DNA from: Pseudomonadota bacterium
GTDB lineage: Bacteria > Pseudomonadota > Alphaproteobacteria > Rhizobiales > Xanthobacteraceae
Length of the DNA stretch: 6,163 bases
Direction: 5' to 3'
NCBI GenBank assembly: GCA_023433965.1
Contig: JAEYTQ010000340.1
Span: 1 to 6,163, forward strand
This document shows positions 5,880-6,163 of the stretch, in pieces (within the stretch, counting starts at the first letter, position 1; every line of letters begins with the position of its first letter). The notes under the pieces were generated by a model. The model saw only the letters and a program-made list of their open reading frames with translations, ran no database searches and was not told where the DNA came from. The position numbers were made by a program, and so were the translations under genes.

Positions 5880-6163
5880 ATGTCTACATTCACGACCATC
5901 TCATCCGACAAAATGACACGGCTGATCGGCACGGCGAACGCGCCCGTTCTGATCGATGTGCGCACCGAGGAGGATTTCGCCGCCGACCGGCGGCTGATCC
6001 CTGGGGCTATCAAGCGCAGCCACGACAACGTGACAGAATGGGGCGGCGCCTTTGCCGGCCAGCGGGCCGTCGTCTCGTGCCTCCGCGGTGAAAAACTCGC
6101 CCAGGGCACCGCGGCCTGGCTGCGCCAGCTCGGCGTGCAGGCCGAGACGCTGGAGGGCGGCTT
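5880..6163 (+). CDS. Rhodanese-domain sulfurtransferase, probably chromate-resistance type (3' end beyond window)
   Basis: Open to the right edge from ATG 5880 (94 full codons); GAGGA lies 6 nt upstream. Seen: a rhodanese fold with VLIDVRTEEDF (D26, R28), LIPGAI (39-44) and the catalytic loop VVSCLRGEKLAQG with the persulfide-forming Cys at C67, then LEGGF at the cut. Known of the family: the Cys carries sulfur as a persulfide between donor and acceptor. The N-terminal start (SSDKMTRLIGT) and the loop resemble rhodanese domains that in Bradyrhizobium-type genomes are fused to a C-terminal ChrB chromate-resistance domain. That second domain would lie outside the window, so this part is inference; a single-domain rhodanese is the alternative. 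It is divergent from dmeF, which fits a metal-stress locus. It has its own strong promoter and a leader with possible structure. Confidence 0.85.
   Translation, partial: MSTFTTISSDKMTRLIGTANAPVLIDVRTEEDFAADRRLIPGAIKRSHDNVTEWGGAFAGQRAVVSCLRGEKLAQGTAAWLRQLGVQAETLEGG

Noticed and set aside
5780..6109. Minus-strand frame of 109 codons over the rhodanese gene
   Set aside because: It is opposite a clear rhodanese domain with promoter and ribosome binding site; its translation shows no recognisable domain.

Overview
The window is GC-rich DNA. It looks like an alphaproteobacterial chromosome, most likely Bradyrhizobium or a close relative. That placement is inference from protein style: a DmeF-type transporter, a rhodanese of the chromate-resistance type, and an adenylate cyclase/TolB-like/TPR protein of a kind abundant in rhizobia. 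No RNA gene, insertion sequence, CRISPR array or phage gene was seen.

Layout. The left two thirds (1-4433) is a tight three-gene block on the minus strand. It reads from right to left: (i) a soluble class III nucleotidyl cyclase fused to a TolB-like domain and TPR-type helical repeats (4433-2601); (ii) a PAP2/vanadium-haloperoxidase-fold enzyme that starts with twelve Gly-Gly-Ala repeats (2563-1415); (iii) a subtilisin-like S8 serine peptidase, cut off by the window edge before its catalytic serine (1378 to <1). The gaps are only 37 and 36 nt and each gene has its own Shine-Dalgarno, so co-transcription is likely. None of the three proteins shows a signal peptide or membrane segment, so the set looks cytoplasmic.

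A 283-nt intergenic stretch (4434-4716) separates this block from dmeF (5685-4717, minus strand), a CDF-family Co(II)/Ni(II) efflux transporter with a very His-rich cytoplasmic loop. Across a 194-nt divergent region (5686-5879) lies the start of a plus-strand rhodanese-domain gene (5880 to >6163), probably the N-terminal part of a chromate-resistance-type sulfurtransferase. This gene has a near-consensus sigma-70 promoter and a 5' leader that can fold over its ribosome binding site. The right side therefore looks like a small metal-stress locus.

The part most worth following up is the cyclase / haloperoxidase-fold / subtilase cassette. It combines a signal-producing enzyme with a protein-interaction scaffold, a peptidase and an enzyme of unclear substrate, and the two downstream proteins both carry low-complexity Gly/Ala or Pro segments. 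I do not recognise it as a named system. A role in regulated proteolysis, stress or conflict is speculation.
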